Assembly (NCBI GenBank): GCA_035378985.1
Contig: DAOSUR010000021.1
Location: 1 to 35,492, forward strand
Length of the DNA: 35,492 nt
Direction of reading: 5' to 3'
Origin: Anaerohalosphaeraceae bacterium
GTDB taxonomy: Bacteria; Planctomycetota; Phycisphaerae; Sedimentisphaerales; Anaerohalosphaeraceae
Part shown: piece after piece, positions 1 to 8,152 of the stretch
How the letters are laid out: each line of letters opens with the position of its first letter
Position numbering within the stretch: the stretch's first letter is position 1
Position numbers and translations under genes: made by a program
The notes under the pieces: generated by a model
The model's input: the letters and a program-made list of their open reading frames with translations, nothing else
Database searches by the model: none
What the model was told of the DNA's origin: nothing

Positions 1-84
1 CGACAGCAGAAGGGCAATAATCGCTATCACCACCAGCAGCTCAATCAGGGTGAATGCTTTTCGTCTTATCCTCTTTTGTCTCAT
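1..84 (-). CDS. prepilin-like protein, N-terminal fragment
   Basis: Only the first 28 codons are present; the gene runs off the left edge. The minus strand reads MRQKRIRRKA followed by FTLIELLVVIAIIALLLS. This is a type III (class 3) prepilin signal: a basic leader, a cleavage site before Phe, Glu at +5 and a hydrophobic helix. Such proteins are processed by prepilin peptidase and assembled into type IV pilus or pseudopilus fibres, or are surface proteins of the PVC group with the same N-terminus. An in-frame ATG at 88-90 also exists, but the GGGG of the ribosome-binding site lies only one base from it. The ATG at 82-84 has about seven bases of spacing and is preferred. The rest of the protein and its subtype are not visible. 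Confidence 0.85.
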   Translation of the reverse strand, partial: MRQKRIRRKAFTLIELLVVIAIIALLLS

Positions 85-162
85 TTCCATACCCCTTTGC
101 CAAAGAGTAACGGCCCCCTTTTCTTTCCAACAACAACAATCTATTCAAAGCAACCGGTTGCT

Positions 163-191
163 ATTATCGTACATTCTTGTCTTTTTGTCAA
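163..191 (-). promoter_or_regulatory. sigma70-type promoter of the prepilin-like gene
   Basis: On the minus strand TTGACA (186-191) is followed after exactly 17 bp by GATAAT (163-168). The first element is perfect and the second has one mismatch to TATAAT. It would start transcription near 156, giving a leader of about 70 bases before the gene start at 84. Confidence 0.7.
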
Positions 192-619
192 GGGATACTC
201 AAAAAATTTCTTTTATTTTTTTCGAGTTTCCTGTTCCCTTCATCCGGGACATCCTTCTAACCTCCTTCTTTTCAAAGACTTATTGAACATAATGTGAGTA
301 GAGGAACCGCCGCCGTTTTTTTAAAAAACCGCGTCCACATTGAACTGGATTCCCCCAATTCCAAAGTCGGTCGGTTGAAAGAAATCCTCCGCCCGTTCTT
401 TCTTCATTCTTAATTCGTAATTCTTCATTTTTCAAATTCGTGGTCCTATAGTCCAATATAATCCGCGGTAAAAAAACTCTCCACTCCGGTCCAAAATCGA
501 GGGAGAGTGTCCGTTTGTCTTTTTTTCTAACAAAGCCGTTTCCAACCGTCCAAAAATTGAATAAAATATGGATTTCAAACTCTCAAAACGGAATCTGTCA
601 TCTTCTGAGAACAAAGATT
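192..619. other. intergenic stretch between divergent genes
   Basis: No credible gene is seen between the prepilin promoter and the glmM start. Short open frames here have low-complexity translations and no ribosome-binding site. Around 398-436 there is an A/T-rich self-similar stretch in which TTCATTCTTAATTCG is followed by TAATTCTTCATT. This style resembles degenerate intergenic repeats of environmental bacteria. A TATAAT at 457-462 could be a -10 box for glmM, but no good -35 box lies at the right distance. Confidence 0.5.
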
Positions 620-2002
620 ATGAAGCAGGAATTGATTATCAGCATCAGCGGATTGCGGGGCCTGGTTGGAGAGAACTTCTTTCCGGAAACGGCCGCGTTG
701 TACGGCGCAGCCTTCGGGACATTCCTCAATGAGCAGTGGGGCCGCGCTGTCGGTAAACCCGTCGTTGCTTTAGGAAGGGACTCCCGCATCAGTGGTGCAA
801 TGTTTGCCGCCGCCGCAGCGTCCGGCCTCTGCAGTGCCGGCGCGGACGTCATCGATTTGGGAATCTGTTCGACCCCTGCAGCAGGCCTGATGGTCCGTCA
901 TCTCGGATGTCAGGGCGGAGCCGTCATCACCGCCAGCCACAACCCCATCGAATACAACGGCATCAAACTTCTGCTGGACAACGGAATTGCCCCGCCGAAA
1001 CCGCTGGCCGAACAGATTCGCCAACGCTTTGTCGAGAAGAAAGTCCGTTACGTCGATGCTGTCCGCTGCGGCATCATTTCCTCCAATACCCAGACCGTTC
1101 AGGTCCACGTGGACAAGGTCCTCTCCATTGTCAACCCCGACCAGATTCGACGGCGCAAATACAATGTCGTTCTGGACAGCATCAACGGAGCCGGCGGCCC
1201 GGAAGCTCAAAAACTCCTCGAAGAACTCGGCTGCCGCATCGTTGGAATCAACCTCGAACCGTCCGGACGATTTGCCCACAAACCCGAGCCGACGCAGGAA
1301 AATTTGACAGACTTGTGCGAAAAAGTTCGGCAAACCGGCGCCGATTTGGGCTTCGCTCAGGACCCGGATGCCGACCGGCTGGCCATCGTGGATGAGCAGG
1401 GAACGTACATCGGAGAAGAATACACCCTCGCCTTTGCCGCCCTGCTGCGTTTCTCTGAACAGCCGGGCGGAAAAGCCGCCGCCAACCTGTCCACATCCAG
1501 AATGATAGACGACATCGCCGCCCGCTTCGGCGGGACTGTCCTTCGCACCCCCGTCGGCGAAGCCCACGTAGCCAATACCATGCTGGAGCACCAGTGCATC
1601 ATCGGCGGCGAAGGCAACGGCGGCGTCATCGACCTGCGGATCGGCCCCATTCGCGACAGTTTGGTTGCGATGGCCTTAACCCTCCAGCTGATGGCCCAAA
1701 CCGGAAAGTCCGTCCGGCAATTGACGCAGGAAATCGGCCGTTACGAAATGGTTAAGCTCAAATACGCCGCCAATGCCAAACAGGCACAGGCCCTGATTCA
1801 GGCCGCTTGTTCCGCCTTCCCACAGGCCAAAACAGACACTCGAGACGGCTGTCGGCTCGACCTGCCGGACGGCTGGCTCCATATCCGCACCAGCAACACC
1901 GAACCGATCGTCCGTATCATCTTTGAAACGCGTACCGCCGAAGCATCCGCCGACCTGGGCCGAAAAATTGAATCCATTTGTCAAAAGGTTTTAAAACGAT
2001 GA
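620..2002 (+). CDS. glmM: phosphoglucosamine mutase / phosphohexomutase
   Basis: Alpha-D-phosphohexomutase of 460 residues, the normal family length. GlmM converts glucosamine-6-phosphate to glucosamine-1-phosphate for peptidoglycan and LPS precursors; phosphomannomutases share the fold. All four signature loops are present: phosphoserine loop TASHNP with catalytic Ser106, metal loop DPDADR at 248-253, sugar-specificity loop GEGNGG at 330-335 and phosphate-binding loop RTSNTEP at 423-429. The open frame extends upstream to 515, but that extension has no family character. The ATG at 620 gives the family-typical start MKQELIISISGLRG. The stop overlaps the next gene's start as ATGA, so the two are translationally coupled. 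Enzyme class is certain. The exact substrate is inferred, and phosphomannomutase activity cannot be excluded. Confidence 0.85.
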   Translation: MKQELIISISGLRGLVGENFFPETAALYGAAFGTFLNEQWGRAVGKPVVALGRDSRISGAMFAAAAASGLCSAGADVIDLGICSTPAAGLMVRHLGCQGGAVITASHNPIEYNGIKLLLDNGIAPPKPLAEQIRQRFVEKKVRYVDAVRCGIISSNTQTVQVHVDKVLSIVNPDQIRRRKYNVVLDSINGAGGPEAQKLLEELGCRIVGINLEPSGRFAHKPEPTQENLTDLCEKVRQTGADLGFAQDPDADRLAIVDEQGTYIGEEYTLAFAALLRFSEQPGGKAAANLSTSRMIDDIAARFGGTVLRTPVGEAHVANTMLEHQCIIGGEGNGGVIDLRIGPIRDSLVAMALTLQLMAQTGKSVRQLTQEIGRYEMVKLKYAANAKQAQALIQAACSAFPQAKTDTRDGCRLDLPDGWLHIRTSNTEPIVRIIFETRTAEASADLGRKIESICQKVLKR

Positions 2003-2910
2003 ATTCGAACCTGTCCGCTGATAATCCGCAGATTCGCCGCATCACGCTTATAGGGCTGTGGCTGAACCTCTTCCTGTCCCTCCTTAAGGCCGTTGTCGGC
2101 TTTTGGGCCGGCTCCATCGGTTTGGTGGCGGACGCCGTTCATTCACTTTCCGACCTGCTGACCGACCTGGCTGTTTTGGTAGGAATTCATTGGGGCACAA
2201 AAGAGCCGGATTCGACTCACCCATTCGGCCACGGCCGGCTGGAAACCTTCAGCACCGCCGTAATCGCCTTGGTCTTGGGACTTGTCGGCGGAGGAATGAT
2301 TTACAAAGCCGCCGTCGAAATCGCCCGGCTGTCGGCTTCGGAACATCCCGCATCCTTTATGCCTTTGGCCGTCCTTTGGATTGCAGCCCTGTCCATCATT
2401 TCCAAAGAATGGCTCTATCAGATTACCCGCCGCACGGCGATTCGCTGCCACAGCACCACGCTCTATGCCAATGCCTGGCATCATCGCAGTGATGCCTTCA
2501 GCTCGGTGGCCGTACTCGTCGGAGCCGCCTGCGTCCGCTTTCTGAACTATCCGTACGGAGACCACCTGGCGGCGATTGTCGTCGGCCTGATGATTATTTT
2601 TGTTGCCGTTCGCATCTTTACCGACTGCCTGAACGAATTCAGTGAGCAAGCCGCCGATCAGCAGACCCTCGGACAAATCAAGACCATCCTCACCGAACAG
2701 CCCCGGATCGCCCAATGGCATCAGCTCCGAACCCGGCGTGTGGGGCGGGAAATCTTTTTGGATGTGCATATTCTTGTGGATCCGCAGCTGACCATCACGG
2801 AAGCCCATGCTATTTCGCACGAATTAGAGGTTTCCCTTCACAACCGGCTTCCGCGGCCGGTCAACGTCATTGTGCACGTCGAACCGGACCTGCCGGAACT
2901 GCGGCGATAA
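1999..2910 (+). CDS. cation diffusion facilitator family transporter
   Basis: CDF-family metal/proton antiporter of 303 residues, exporting divalent cations (Zn, Fe, Co, Cd or Mn) from the cytoplasm. The first membrane helices contain GFWAGSIGLVADAVHSLSD with the His/Asp metal-site residues of helix II. They are followed by the cytoplasmic motif HPFGHGRLE and by HHRSDAFSS in helix V, giving the usual two-histidine, two-aspartate transport site. The C-terminal part from about residue 215 is the soluble dimerisation domain with VDVHI/IVHVEP-like strands. The ATG at 1999 overlaps the glmM stop by 4 bp and is preferred over the upstream TTG at 1978. The stop is immediately followed by the convergent gene's stop. 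Metal specificity cannot be told from sequence. Confidence 0.9.
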   Translation: MNSNLSADNPQIRRITLIGLWLNLFLSLLKAVVGFWAGSIGLVADAVHSLSDLLTDLAVLVGIHWGTKEPDSTHPFGHGRLETFSTAVIALVLGLVGGGMIYKAAVEIARLSASEHPASFMPLAVLWIAALSIISKEWLYQITRRTAIRCHSTTLYANAWHHRSDAFSSVAVLVGAACVRFLNYPYGDHLAAIVVGLMIIFVAVRIFTDCLNEFSEQAADQQTLGQIKTILTEQPRIAQWHQLRTRRVGREIFLDVHILVDPQLTITEAHAISHELEVSLHNRLPRPVNVIVHVEPDLPELRR

Positions 2911-3294
2911 TCATTCTGTTGGGGGCACTCGGCAGAGGAACCACTCGTTCCCCTTCCGGCAGAAAGCAAAACAACCTGTTAAAACCTCTCCTTCCAGGCG
3001 GAAAAGGATGTGGGAGTCGGTCCTTCTCAAAACGGTCAGCCGCCCTCGGTCTTCCCGCTGCACCCTTGCCGTGTTTTGCTGCACCGGCCCTTCATAAGTC
3101 AGAAAGCGGAAGTCATGGTCGTCAATCTTGTCCGACCGGAGCAGCTCCTGCCCTATTTCCTGCGGCGGACAACTCACCCTCCACGTCTGCAGCGTTCCGC
3201 CCTCTTCGAGCATCCAATCCCAATGAATCCCTGCCGGCGTGATATGCTTGTGAATCACAAACTGTCTTTCCCGCTCGGAAGGTTCACAAGGCAT
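2911..3294 (-). CDS. stand-alone LigD-type 3'-phosphoesterase domain protein
   Basis: A 127-residue protein matching the phosphoesterase (PE) domain found at the N-terminus of bacterial LigD (PF13298 family). The N-terminal half has FVIHKH followed by HWDWMLEEGG, like the FVxxKHxxxxxHYDxRLE signature whose His and Asp residues help bind the metal. DFRFLTYEG and the terminal WFLCRV strand fit the same small beta-barrel. In LigD this domain trims 3' phosphates and ribonucleotides from DNA ends. No ligase or polymerase domain is attached and no Ku gene is nearby, so the role as an end-processing enzyme is inferred. AAAGGAG lies about 11 bases upstream of the start. The gene follows pta on the same strand with a 17-bp gap and may be cotranscribed with it. 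Confidence 0.75.
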   Translation of the reverse strand: MPCEPSERERQFVIHKHITPAGIHWDWMLEEGGTLQTWRVSCPPQEIGQELLRSDKIDDHDFRFLTYEGPVQQNTARVQREDRGRLTVLRRTDSHILFRLEGEVLTGCFAFCRKGNEWFLCRVPPTE

Positions 3295-3311
3295 CCTGCA
3301 GCATCGCTCCT

Positions 3312-4304
3312 TTACTGCGCCTGAAGGGCTGTAATCGCCGCTGTGCCAACAATATCCTCCGGCACACAGCCGCGGGACAGGTCATTGACCGGACGCGCCA
3401 GCCCCTGCAGAATCGGGCCGTAGGCCTCAAAATTGCCCAGCCGCTGAACGGCCTTGTAGCAAATATTGCCTGCCTCCAGATTGGGGAAAATAAACACATT
3501 CGCCCGGCCCTTCAGCGGACTGTCCGGACATTTTAACGCGGCGACCTCCGGAACAAACGCCGCATCAAACTGAAGTTCCCCATCAACAATAACTTTCCCG
3601 CCGTATCCGAAAAGATGTCCGACCTTTTCCCGCGTTCTCTCGGCGGCCATTGCCACCTTCATCGCCCCTTCAGACTTGGCGGAACCCTTTGTTGAATAAG
3701 ACAGCATCGCAATTTTCGGCTCAATCCCGAACTGCATCGCTGTAATCGCGGTCGAAACCGCAATGTCAGACAATTGGGCCGTTGTCGGGTACTCGACCAA
3801 ACCGCAATCCGCAAACAGGTAGATTTCCTCCCCGCGGCACATAAAAAAGACGCTCGAGATGGTCTTAAATCCCTCTGCAGGACGAATAATCTGCAAAGCA
3901 GGCCGTATCATATCGGCAGAGGCATGAATCGCCCCGCCGACCAGACCGTCTGCGTCTCCATTTTTGACCATCAGTGTTCCAAAGTAGATATTATCCTCGA
4001 CCAGTTTTTCTGCATCCTCCATAGTAAGCCCTTTAGACTTGCGGATTTCATAAAGACACTGGGCATACCGCTGATGTTCATCTGACGTTTTGGGGTCGAT
4101 AACTCGGATTTCATCCGTTTTAGCCCCCAGGGCCTTCAAATCCCTGTAGACCTGGTCAGTCTCCCCCAAAACGATAATGCGGGCTATTTTTTTGTCAGTA
4201 AGAATCTTAGCCGCCTCTAAAACCCGCTTGTCCGAACCTTCCGCCAAAACAATAGTTTTCTGACGCTGTGACGCCTGATAAAGAATTTTTTCCAGAAAGC
4301 TCAT
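3312..4304 (-). CDS. pta: phosphate acetyltransferase
   Basis: Single-domain phosphotransacetylase of 330 residues (short class, as in Clostridium and Methanosarcina), interconverting acetyl-CoA plus phosphate with acetyl-phosphate plus CoA in the cytoplasm. Typical segments are VLAEGSDKRVLEAA at the N-terminus, DADGLVGGAIHASADMIRP in the middle, LSYSTKGSAKSE, and the C-terminal VFIFPNLEAGNICYK followed by YGPILQGLARPVNDLSRG. These form the CoA and phosphate sites of the PTA_PTB fold. It usually works with acetate kinase to make ATP during fermentation; no ackA is in the window. It lies just downstream of tRNA-Arg on the same strand, with 48 bp between them, so a shared transcript is possible. 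Confidence 0.95.
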   Translation of the reverse strand: MSFLEKILYQASQRQKTIVLAEGSDKRVLEAAKILTDKKIARIIVLGETDQVYRDLKALGAKTDEIRVIDPKTSDEHQRYAQCLYEIRKSKGLTMEDAEKLVEDNIYFGTLMVKNGDADGLVGGAIHASADMIRPALQIIRPAEGFKTISSVFFMCRGEEIYLFADCGLVEYPTTAQLSDIAVSTAITAMQFGIEPKIAMLSYSTKGSAKSEGAMKVAMAAERTREKVGHLFGYGGKVIVDGELQFDAAFVPEVAALKCPDSPLKGRANVFIFPNLEAGNICYKAVQRLGNFEAYGPILQGLARPVNDLSRGCVPEDIVGTAAITALQAQ

Positions 4305-4352
4305 AATCAGGATTCTTTCAAGAAAAGAAGGGATTTTATCGTAAAAACGAAC

Positions 4353-4426
<74 letters not shown>

Positions 4427-4473
4427 ATCAATTTTTTCAGGCCCCCTTCCACCCGGCGTTTTCTTTTGATGGT

Positions 4474-4502
4474 ACTCTACCGGAAGCCCTATGTTTTTTC
4501 AA
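4474..4502 (-). promoter_or_regulatory. probable promoter of tRNA-Arg (and perhaps pta)
   Basis: On the minus strand TTGAAA (4497-4502) is followed after 17 bp by TAGAGT (4474-4479). Transcription would begin near 4467, about 40 bases before the mature tRNA 5' end. The match is reasonable but not consensus. Confidence 0.45.
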
Positions 4503-4558
4503 GTAAAATTCCCTTTTTCAATCTCGATGAACGTCGGCCGGTTTTCGGCCGCAACTCC

Positions 4559-4586
4559 TTGCTAAACAAAAAACACAGGTTATAAT
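4559..4586 (+). promoter_or_regulatory. promoter abutting the metX-metW start codon
   Basis: TTGCTA (4559-4564), 16 bp and a perfect TATAAT (4581-4586) lie directly before the gene. A start about 7 bases after the -10 box would fall near 4593, only a few bases before the ATG at 4596. The transcript would be leaderless or almost so, and indeed no Shine-Dalgarno sequence is visible. A GC-rich hairpin (CGGCCGGTTTTCGGCCG, about 4536-4552) sits just upstream of the -35 box. Confidence 0.55.
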
Positions 4587-4595
4587 AAGTCCGCC

Positions 4596-6410
4596 ATGGA
4601 AAAAGACTTAAAAAACTCTGTTGGAATTGTAAAAACCCAGTACATCCGCGTGGTCCAGGCCGATGCGCCCCTGACCCTGCAGTGCGGGAAAACCCTGGGC
4701 CCGATCGACGTGGCCTACGAAACCTATGGGACTTTGTCCGAAAATAAAGACAACGTCATCTTGATTTGTCATGCCCTCAGCGGCGATGCCCACGTAGCCG
4801 GCTACCACAGTCCTGATGACCGAAAGCCCGGCTGGTGGGACTGTATGGTCGGCCCCGGAAAACCAATCGACACAACCCGCTATTTCGTCATCTGCTCCAA
4901 TGTCTTAGGCGGCTGTAAAGGTACAACAGGGCCTTCCTCCTTCAATCCCGCCACGGGGAAACCTTATGGGCTGCAATTCCCGATTATCACCATCCGGGAT
5001 ATGGTGCTTGTACAAAAACTGCTCCTGGATGCATTGGGTATTGAACAGCTTCTGGCCGTCATCGGGGGCTCGATGGGCGGGATGCAGGTTCTTCAGTGGG
5101 CCGCGGCGTATCCGGAAAAGGTTCGTTCCGCCGTCTGCATTGCCAGCACGACCCGTCTGAACGCCCAGGCCATTGCATTTGATGCCGTCGGACGAAATGC
5201 GATTTTGGCCGACCCCAATTTCTGTGAGGGACAATACACAGAGGAACGTTCTCCGGACCAAGGATTGGCAATTGCCCGAATGATTGGACACATCACCTAT
5301 TTGTCTGAACAATCGATGCGGGCGAAATTCGGCCGTCAACTTCAGAAAAAAGACGAATACAGTTATGATTTTCATTCGGAATTTGCCGTTGAAACCTATC
5401 TGGATTATCAGGGACAGGCATTTACAGAGCGGTTCGACGCCAATAGTTATCTGTACATTACCAAAGCGATGGACTATTTCGACCTGGTCCGCGAATACGG
5501 CACGCTTCAGCAGGCATTTCGAAACACATCCTGCCGATACTGCATTGTCAGCTTCAGCAGCGACTGGCTGTTCCCCCCGGAGCAGTCGGAGGAAATTGTC
5601 CATGCCCTTGGGGCCGAAAAAAAGGATGTGACCTATTGCAATATTCATTCCCCCTACGGTCATGATGCGTTTCTGCTTGAAGTGCAGGAACTGGGAGCTT
5701 TAATTTCCGGATTCTTGTATTCTACCCTCCAGCAGATTCGGACAGGACAGTCTTTAGTCCCAAGCATCCTAACCTCTTCAGCAGAAAAAAAACATTCATC
5801 GGAGCATGCCAAGCGAGCCCGCATCGATTATGAACTGATTGACTCCCTGATTGAACCCGGCAGCCGAGTGCTGGACCTCGGCTGCGGTGACGGGGAACTG
5901 CTGGTTCGGCTTATGGAGGACAAAAAGGTAATCGGCCAGGGAGTAGAAATCGATCAGGATTTGGTGATTCACTGCATCCAGCGGGGGCTCTCCGTCATTC
6001 ATCGGGATATTGAGAAGGGACTGGAAGAGTACCCGGCGGACAGTTTTGACTATGCGATTTTATCCCAGACCATTCAAACCCTGCGGGATCCGGAAAAGGT
6101 TCTCCGACGGCTTCTGCGCATCGCCAAAAAAGTCATTGTCAGTTTCCCGAACTTTGCTCACTGGCGATGCCGCTTCCAGCTCTTTTTCAAGGGACAAGCA
6201 CCGCAGACACGGCAGCTTCCCTACCGCTGGTACAATTCCCCCAACATTCACTTTCTTTCGATGAAAGACTTTGACCGTTTCTGTACCGAACGGGGCATTC
6301 AGATTGAAAAACGGATTCCGCTTCGGCGAAACATAGCAGCTCCGCTTCGGATTTGGCCGAATCTGCTGGCTGCACAGGCCGTTTATGTTCTGAGCAAATA
6401 CCAGACGTGA
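4596..6410 (+). CDS. metXW: homoserine O-acetyltransferase fused to MetW
   Basis: A 604-residue fusion of two methionine-biosynthesis proteins usually encoded by adjacent genes. Residues about 15-385 are MetX, an alpha/beta-hydrolase-fold acyltransferase activating L-homoserine. It shows the oxyanion segment HALSGDAH, nucleophile elbow GGSMGG with Ser159, Asp323 in FSSDWLFP and His356 in SPYGHDAF, i.e. the full catalytic triad. Residues about 408-604 are MetW, a class I SAM-methyltransferase-like domain with motif I VLDLGCGDG (425-433), the MetW-typical SQTIQTLRDP and SFPNFAHWRCR. MetW is known to support MetX activity in several proteobacteria, so the fusion fixes a 1:1 complex. Acetyl- versus succinyl-CoA preference is not resolved here. 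The gene stands alone with its own promoter and meets a convergent gene 23 bp downstream. Confidence 0.93.
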   Translation: MEKDLKNSVGIVKTQYIRVVQADAPLTLQCGKTLGPIDVAYETYGTLSENKDNVILICHALSGDAHVAGYHSPDDRKPGWWDCMVGPGKPIDTTRYFVICSNVLGGCKGTTGPSSFNPATGKPYGLQFPIITIRDMVLVQKLLLDALGIEQLLAVIGGSMGGMQVLQWAAAYPEKVRSAVCIASTTRLNAQAIAFDAVGRNAILADPNFCEGQYTEERSPDQGLAIARMIGHITYLSEQSMRAKFGRQLQKKDEYSYDFHSEFAVETYLDYQGQAFTERFDANSYLYITKAMDYFDLVREYGTLQQAFRNTSCRYCIVSFSSDWLFPPEQSEEIVHALGAEKKDVTYCNIHSPYGHDAFLLEVQELGALISGFLYSTLQQIRTGQSLVPSILTSSAEKKHSSEHAKRARIDYELIDSLIEPGSRVLDLGCGDGELLVRLMEDKKVIGQGVEIDQDLVIHCIQRGLSVIHRDIEKGLEEYPADSFDYAILSQTIQTLRDPEKVLRRLLRIAKKVIVSFPNFAHWRCRFQLFFKGQAPQTRQLPYRWYNSPNIHFLSMKDFDRFCTERGIQIEKRIPLRRNIAAPLRIWPNLLAAQAVYVLSKYQT

Positions 6411-6433
6411 GAAATCAACTGACTTAAGTCGGT

Positions 6434-7198
6434 TTACACATGGAACCCACAGTAGTCAATCTCACGGCAGACCGTTTTCATAGCCTCCCACAGGGAAGGA
6501 TCCTGTGCCGCCGCCAGAGCAAGGGCAAACAGAACATACTCCTCCCGGAATAAATGCTCCCGCATGGCCGGGCCGATATAGCGTACCAATGAAGTCAGCT
6601 GATTCTTGAAAACCCCAAACGATATATTCTGAAAAGCCATTCTCAGCTTGAGCAGGTCTTCAATCGTAATCTGAAGATACAGATGCTCTTTTTCAATAGA
6701 ACGGCAGAGAGATTCCCATCCCTGTTTTTTAAGCATGGGGAAAATCACATCATCCTCTCTGGCGATGTGCTCGGCCATCCCCTGAAGATGCTCAAGAATG
6801 TGCGAAAGCCGCATCAACTCCGGACTGGCGGCGGAAAGCGAGGGCTGTCGGTCAATTTCTGCAGCAACCTCTTCCAAATCCGCCAAAAAACAGCGAAATA
6901 GATCATGTTCAGCCGCCACTTTGCGCAGAATATGGTTGTCCGGCAAGCGCCGCACGAGATCTGCTTTGCCCGTTTCCATTATGCCCATCAGAACAAACGC
7001 TGTACAAAGCTGCTGAACCTGTTCAGCAGAAAAACCGCTTTTCAGAAGACGATGTTCGGCTTTGGCAATATCATTAGGCCGAATGCGGCTGAGCAGCTGT
7101 GAAGCCTGACGCCGAATCAAGGGACGATTCTTGCCTTCATGGATTTGAATCAGCAAACCCGCCAGTTTGGACGAGATATCTTTTTTTGAGGCCTTCAT
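6434..7198 (-). CDS. DUF438 and hemerythrin HHE-domain protein
   Basis: A 254-residue cytoplasmic protein without a signal or membrane segment. Residues about 10-75 resemble DUF438 (LIQIHEGKNRPLIRRQ, then IRPNDIAKAEHRLLKSGFS and EQVQQLCTAF). Residues about 88-235 are hemerythrin-like, with metal-ligand candidates in AAEHDLF, HLQGMAEHIAREDDVIFP, EKEHLYLQ and MREHLFREEYVLF, the spaced H...HxxxE pattern of a di-iron four-helix bundle. Family members often have a third, PAS-type domain that is missing here. Hemerythrin-domain proteins bind O2 or NO, or help repair damaged iron centres. The nearby Rrf2-Hcp operon makes a nitrosative/oxidative stress role plausible, but this is inferred. AAAGAG lies before the start, and the gene converges on metXW. 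Confidence 0.8.
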   Translation of the reverse strand: MKASKKDISSKLAGLLIQIHEGKNRPLIRRQASQLLSRIRPNDIAKAEHRLLKSGFSAEQVQQLCTAFVLMGIMETGKADLVRRLPDNHILRKVAAEHDLFRCFLADLEEVAAEIDRQPSLSAASPELMRLSHILEHLQGMAEHIAREDDVIFPMLKKQGWESLCRSIEKEHLYLQITIEDLLKLRMAFQNISFGVFKNQLTSLVRYIGPAMREHLFREEYVLFALALAAAQDPSLWEAMKTVCREIDYCGFHV

Positions 7199-7304
7199 AA
7201 TAGGTCTCTTTCATTTTATAGACACCCCTCTGGTATATACGAAGAAACAGAACAGAGAGGTTCTAAAAAAGGGCTGACGAATCCAACGATAGATGGAAAA
7301 GGGA

Positions 7305-8036
7305 CTACCCTCGAAGAAAAGACAGAATCGCCCCAAAGGCGATGGCCGCCGTCTCAATTCTGAGAACGTTGGGATTGATTTGAATGCTGGATGCCCCCAT
7401 CGATTGTAAGGTCTTCTTTTCGTCTTCCGTAACCCCCCCCTCCGGTCCTATCAGACAGACTATATCCTTGCCGCTAAACAGGTCCTCAGCTTTTTTCAAA
7501 CCCTTTTGGGACGATGGTTCACAAGAAGGTTCTCCATAAATCCAGGCGGATTGAGGATATTCTATGTGGATTTGTTCTATCGCCTTAGGAAGGGGCCACG
7601 GTCCGCTCAATCGCGGCAGAAAAACTCTTCCGGATTGCTTAGCGGCTGAGACCGCAATCTTCTCATAACGGGCCATCGCTGACTCCTTGCCTATTTTAAC
7701 TGTTCGCTCGTAGGCCACTGCTATGATATGATCGACTCCCAATTCTGTACATTTTTCGACAAGAAAATCAAAACGATTGGTTTTGGGCATACTGACCGCC
7801 AGAACTATTTTCCTTGCCGGCGGAGGAAAAGAACGAATTTCATTTACTACGAGCGAAACCTTGTCTTTGTGAATAGAAGAAACTCGGGCAAAAGCCAGAC
7901 GACCCCTTCCGTCGAAAAGTTCCACAGTTTCGCCCGTCTCAAGCCGCAGAACATGTGCCAAGTGATGCGATTCCGAAGGGTCCAGCAACACCATTGAAGA
8001 TGACAAATCCGGACAAAAAAAACGGGGTATCCGCAC
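7305..8036 (-). CDS. rsmE: 16S rRNA (uracil1498-N3)-methyltransferase
   Basis: SPOUT-class RNA methyltransferase of 243 residues, matching the usual RsmE length. It methylates N3 of U1498 in the decoding region of 16S rRNA using SAM. The N-terminal PUA-like domain starts MRIPRFF and carries HHLAHVLRLETGE. The C-terminal knotted SPOUT domain has KCTELGVDHI, AAKQSGR, the SAM-binding LIGPEGGVTEDE and the signature LRIETAAIAFGA near the end. It lies 111 bp downstream of the zinc-ribbon gene on the same strand, with an inverted repeat in the gap. Confidence 0.95.
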   Translation of the reverse strand: MRIPRFFCPDLSSSMVLLDPSESHHLAHVLRLETGETVELFDGRGRLAFARVSSIHKDKVSLVVNEIRSFPPPARKIVLAVSMPKTNRFDFLVEKCTELGVDHIIAVAYERTVKIGKESAMARYEKIAVSAAKQSGRVFLPRLSGPWPLPKAIEQIHIEYPQSAWIYGEPSCEPSSQKGLKKAEDLFSGKDIVCLIGPEGGVTEDEKKTLQSMGASSIQINPNVLRIETAAIAFGAILSFLRG

Positions 8037-8108
8037 AAACCTTACCTCAATGATAGACTAAAAAAGATGGTAAAAACAGTGAAATGCAGATAAAAAAACA
8101 GCCCGAAA

Positions 8109-8152
8109 CCTAAACGGTTCCGCCGCCCTTTTCAGCCGTTAAACCGTTTAGG
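8109..8152 (-). terminator. inverted repeat, possible terminator after the zinc-ribbon gene
   Basis: CCTAAACGGTT (8109-8119) and AACCGTTTAGG (8142-8152) form a perfect 11-bp stem around a 22-base loop. The structure overlaps the zinc-ribbon stop codon at 8148-8150. On the minus strand it is followed by TTTCGGGCTG and then a run of seven T, so the T tract is offset by about ten bases. It may attenuate transcription before rsmE, or be an mRNA-stabilising stem. Confidence 0.45.

Noticed and set aside
50..297. Two overlapping plus-strand frames of 73-78 codons
   Set aside because: They lie opposite the prepilin start and its promoter, with no ribosome-binding site or protein-like composition.
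515..619. A longer start for glmM at 515
   Set aside because: The added 35 residues have no counterpart in the family, and the ATG at 620 gives the standard N-terminus.
770..1591. A 273-codon minus-strand frame opposite glmM
   Set aside because: The translation is an antisense shadow of a gene with all four phosphohexomutase signatures intact.
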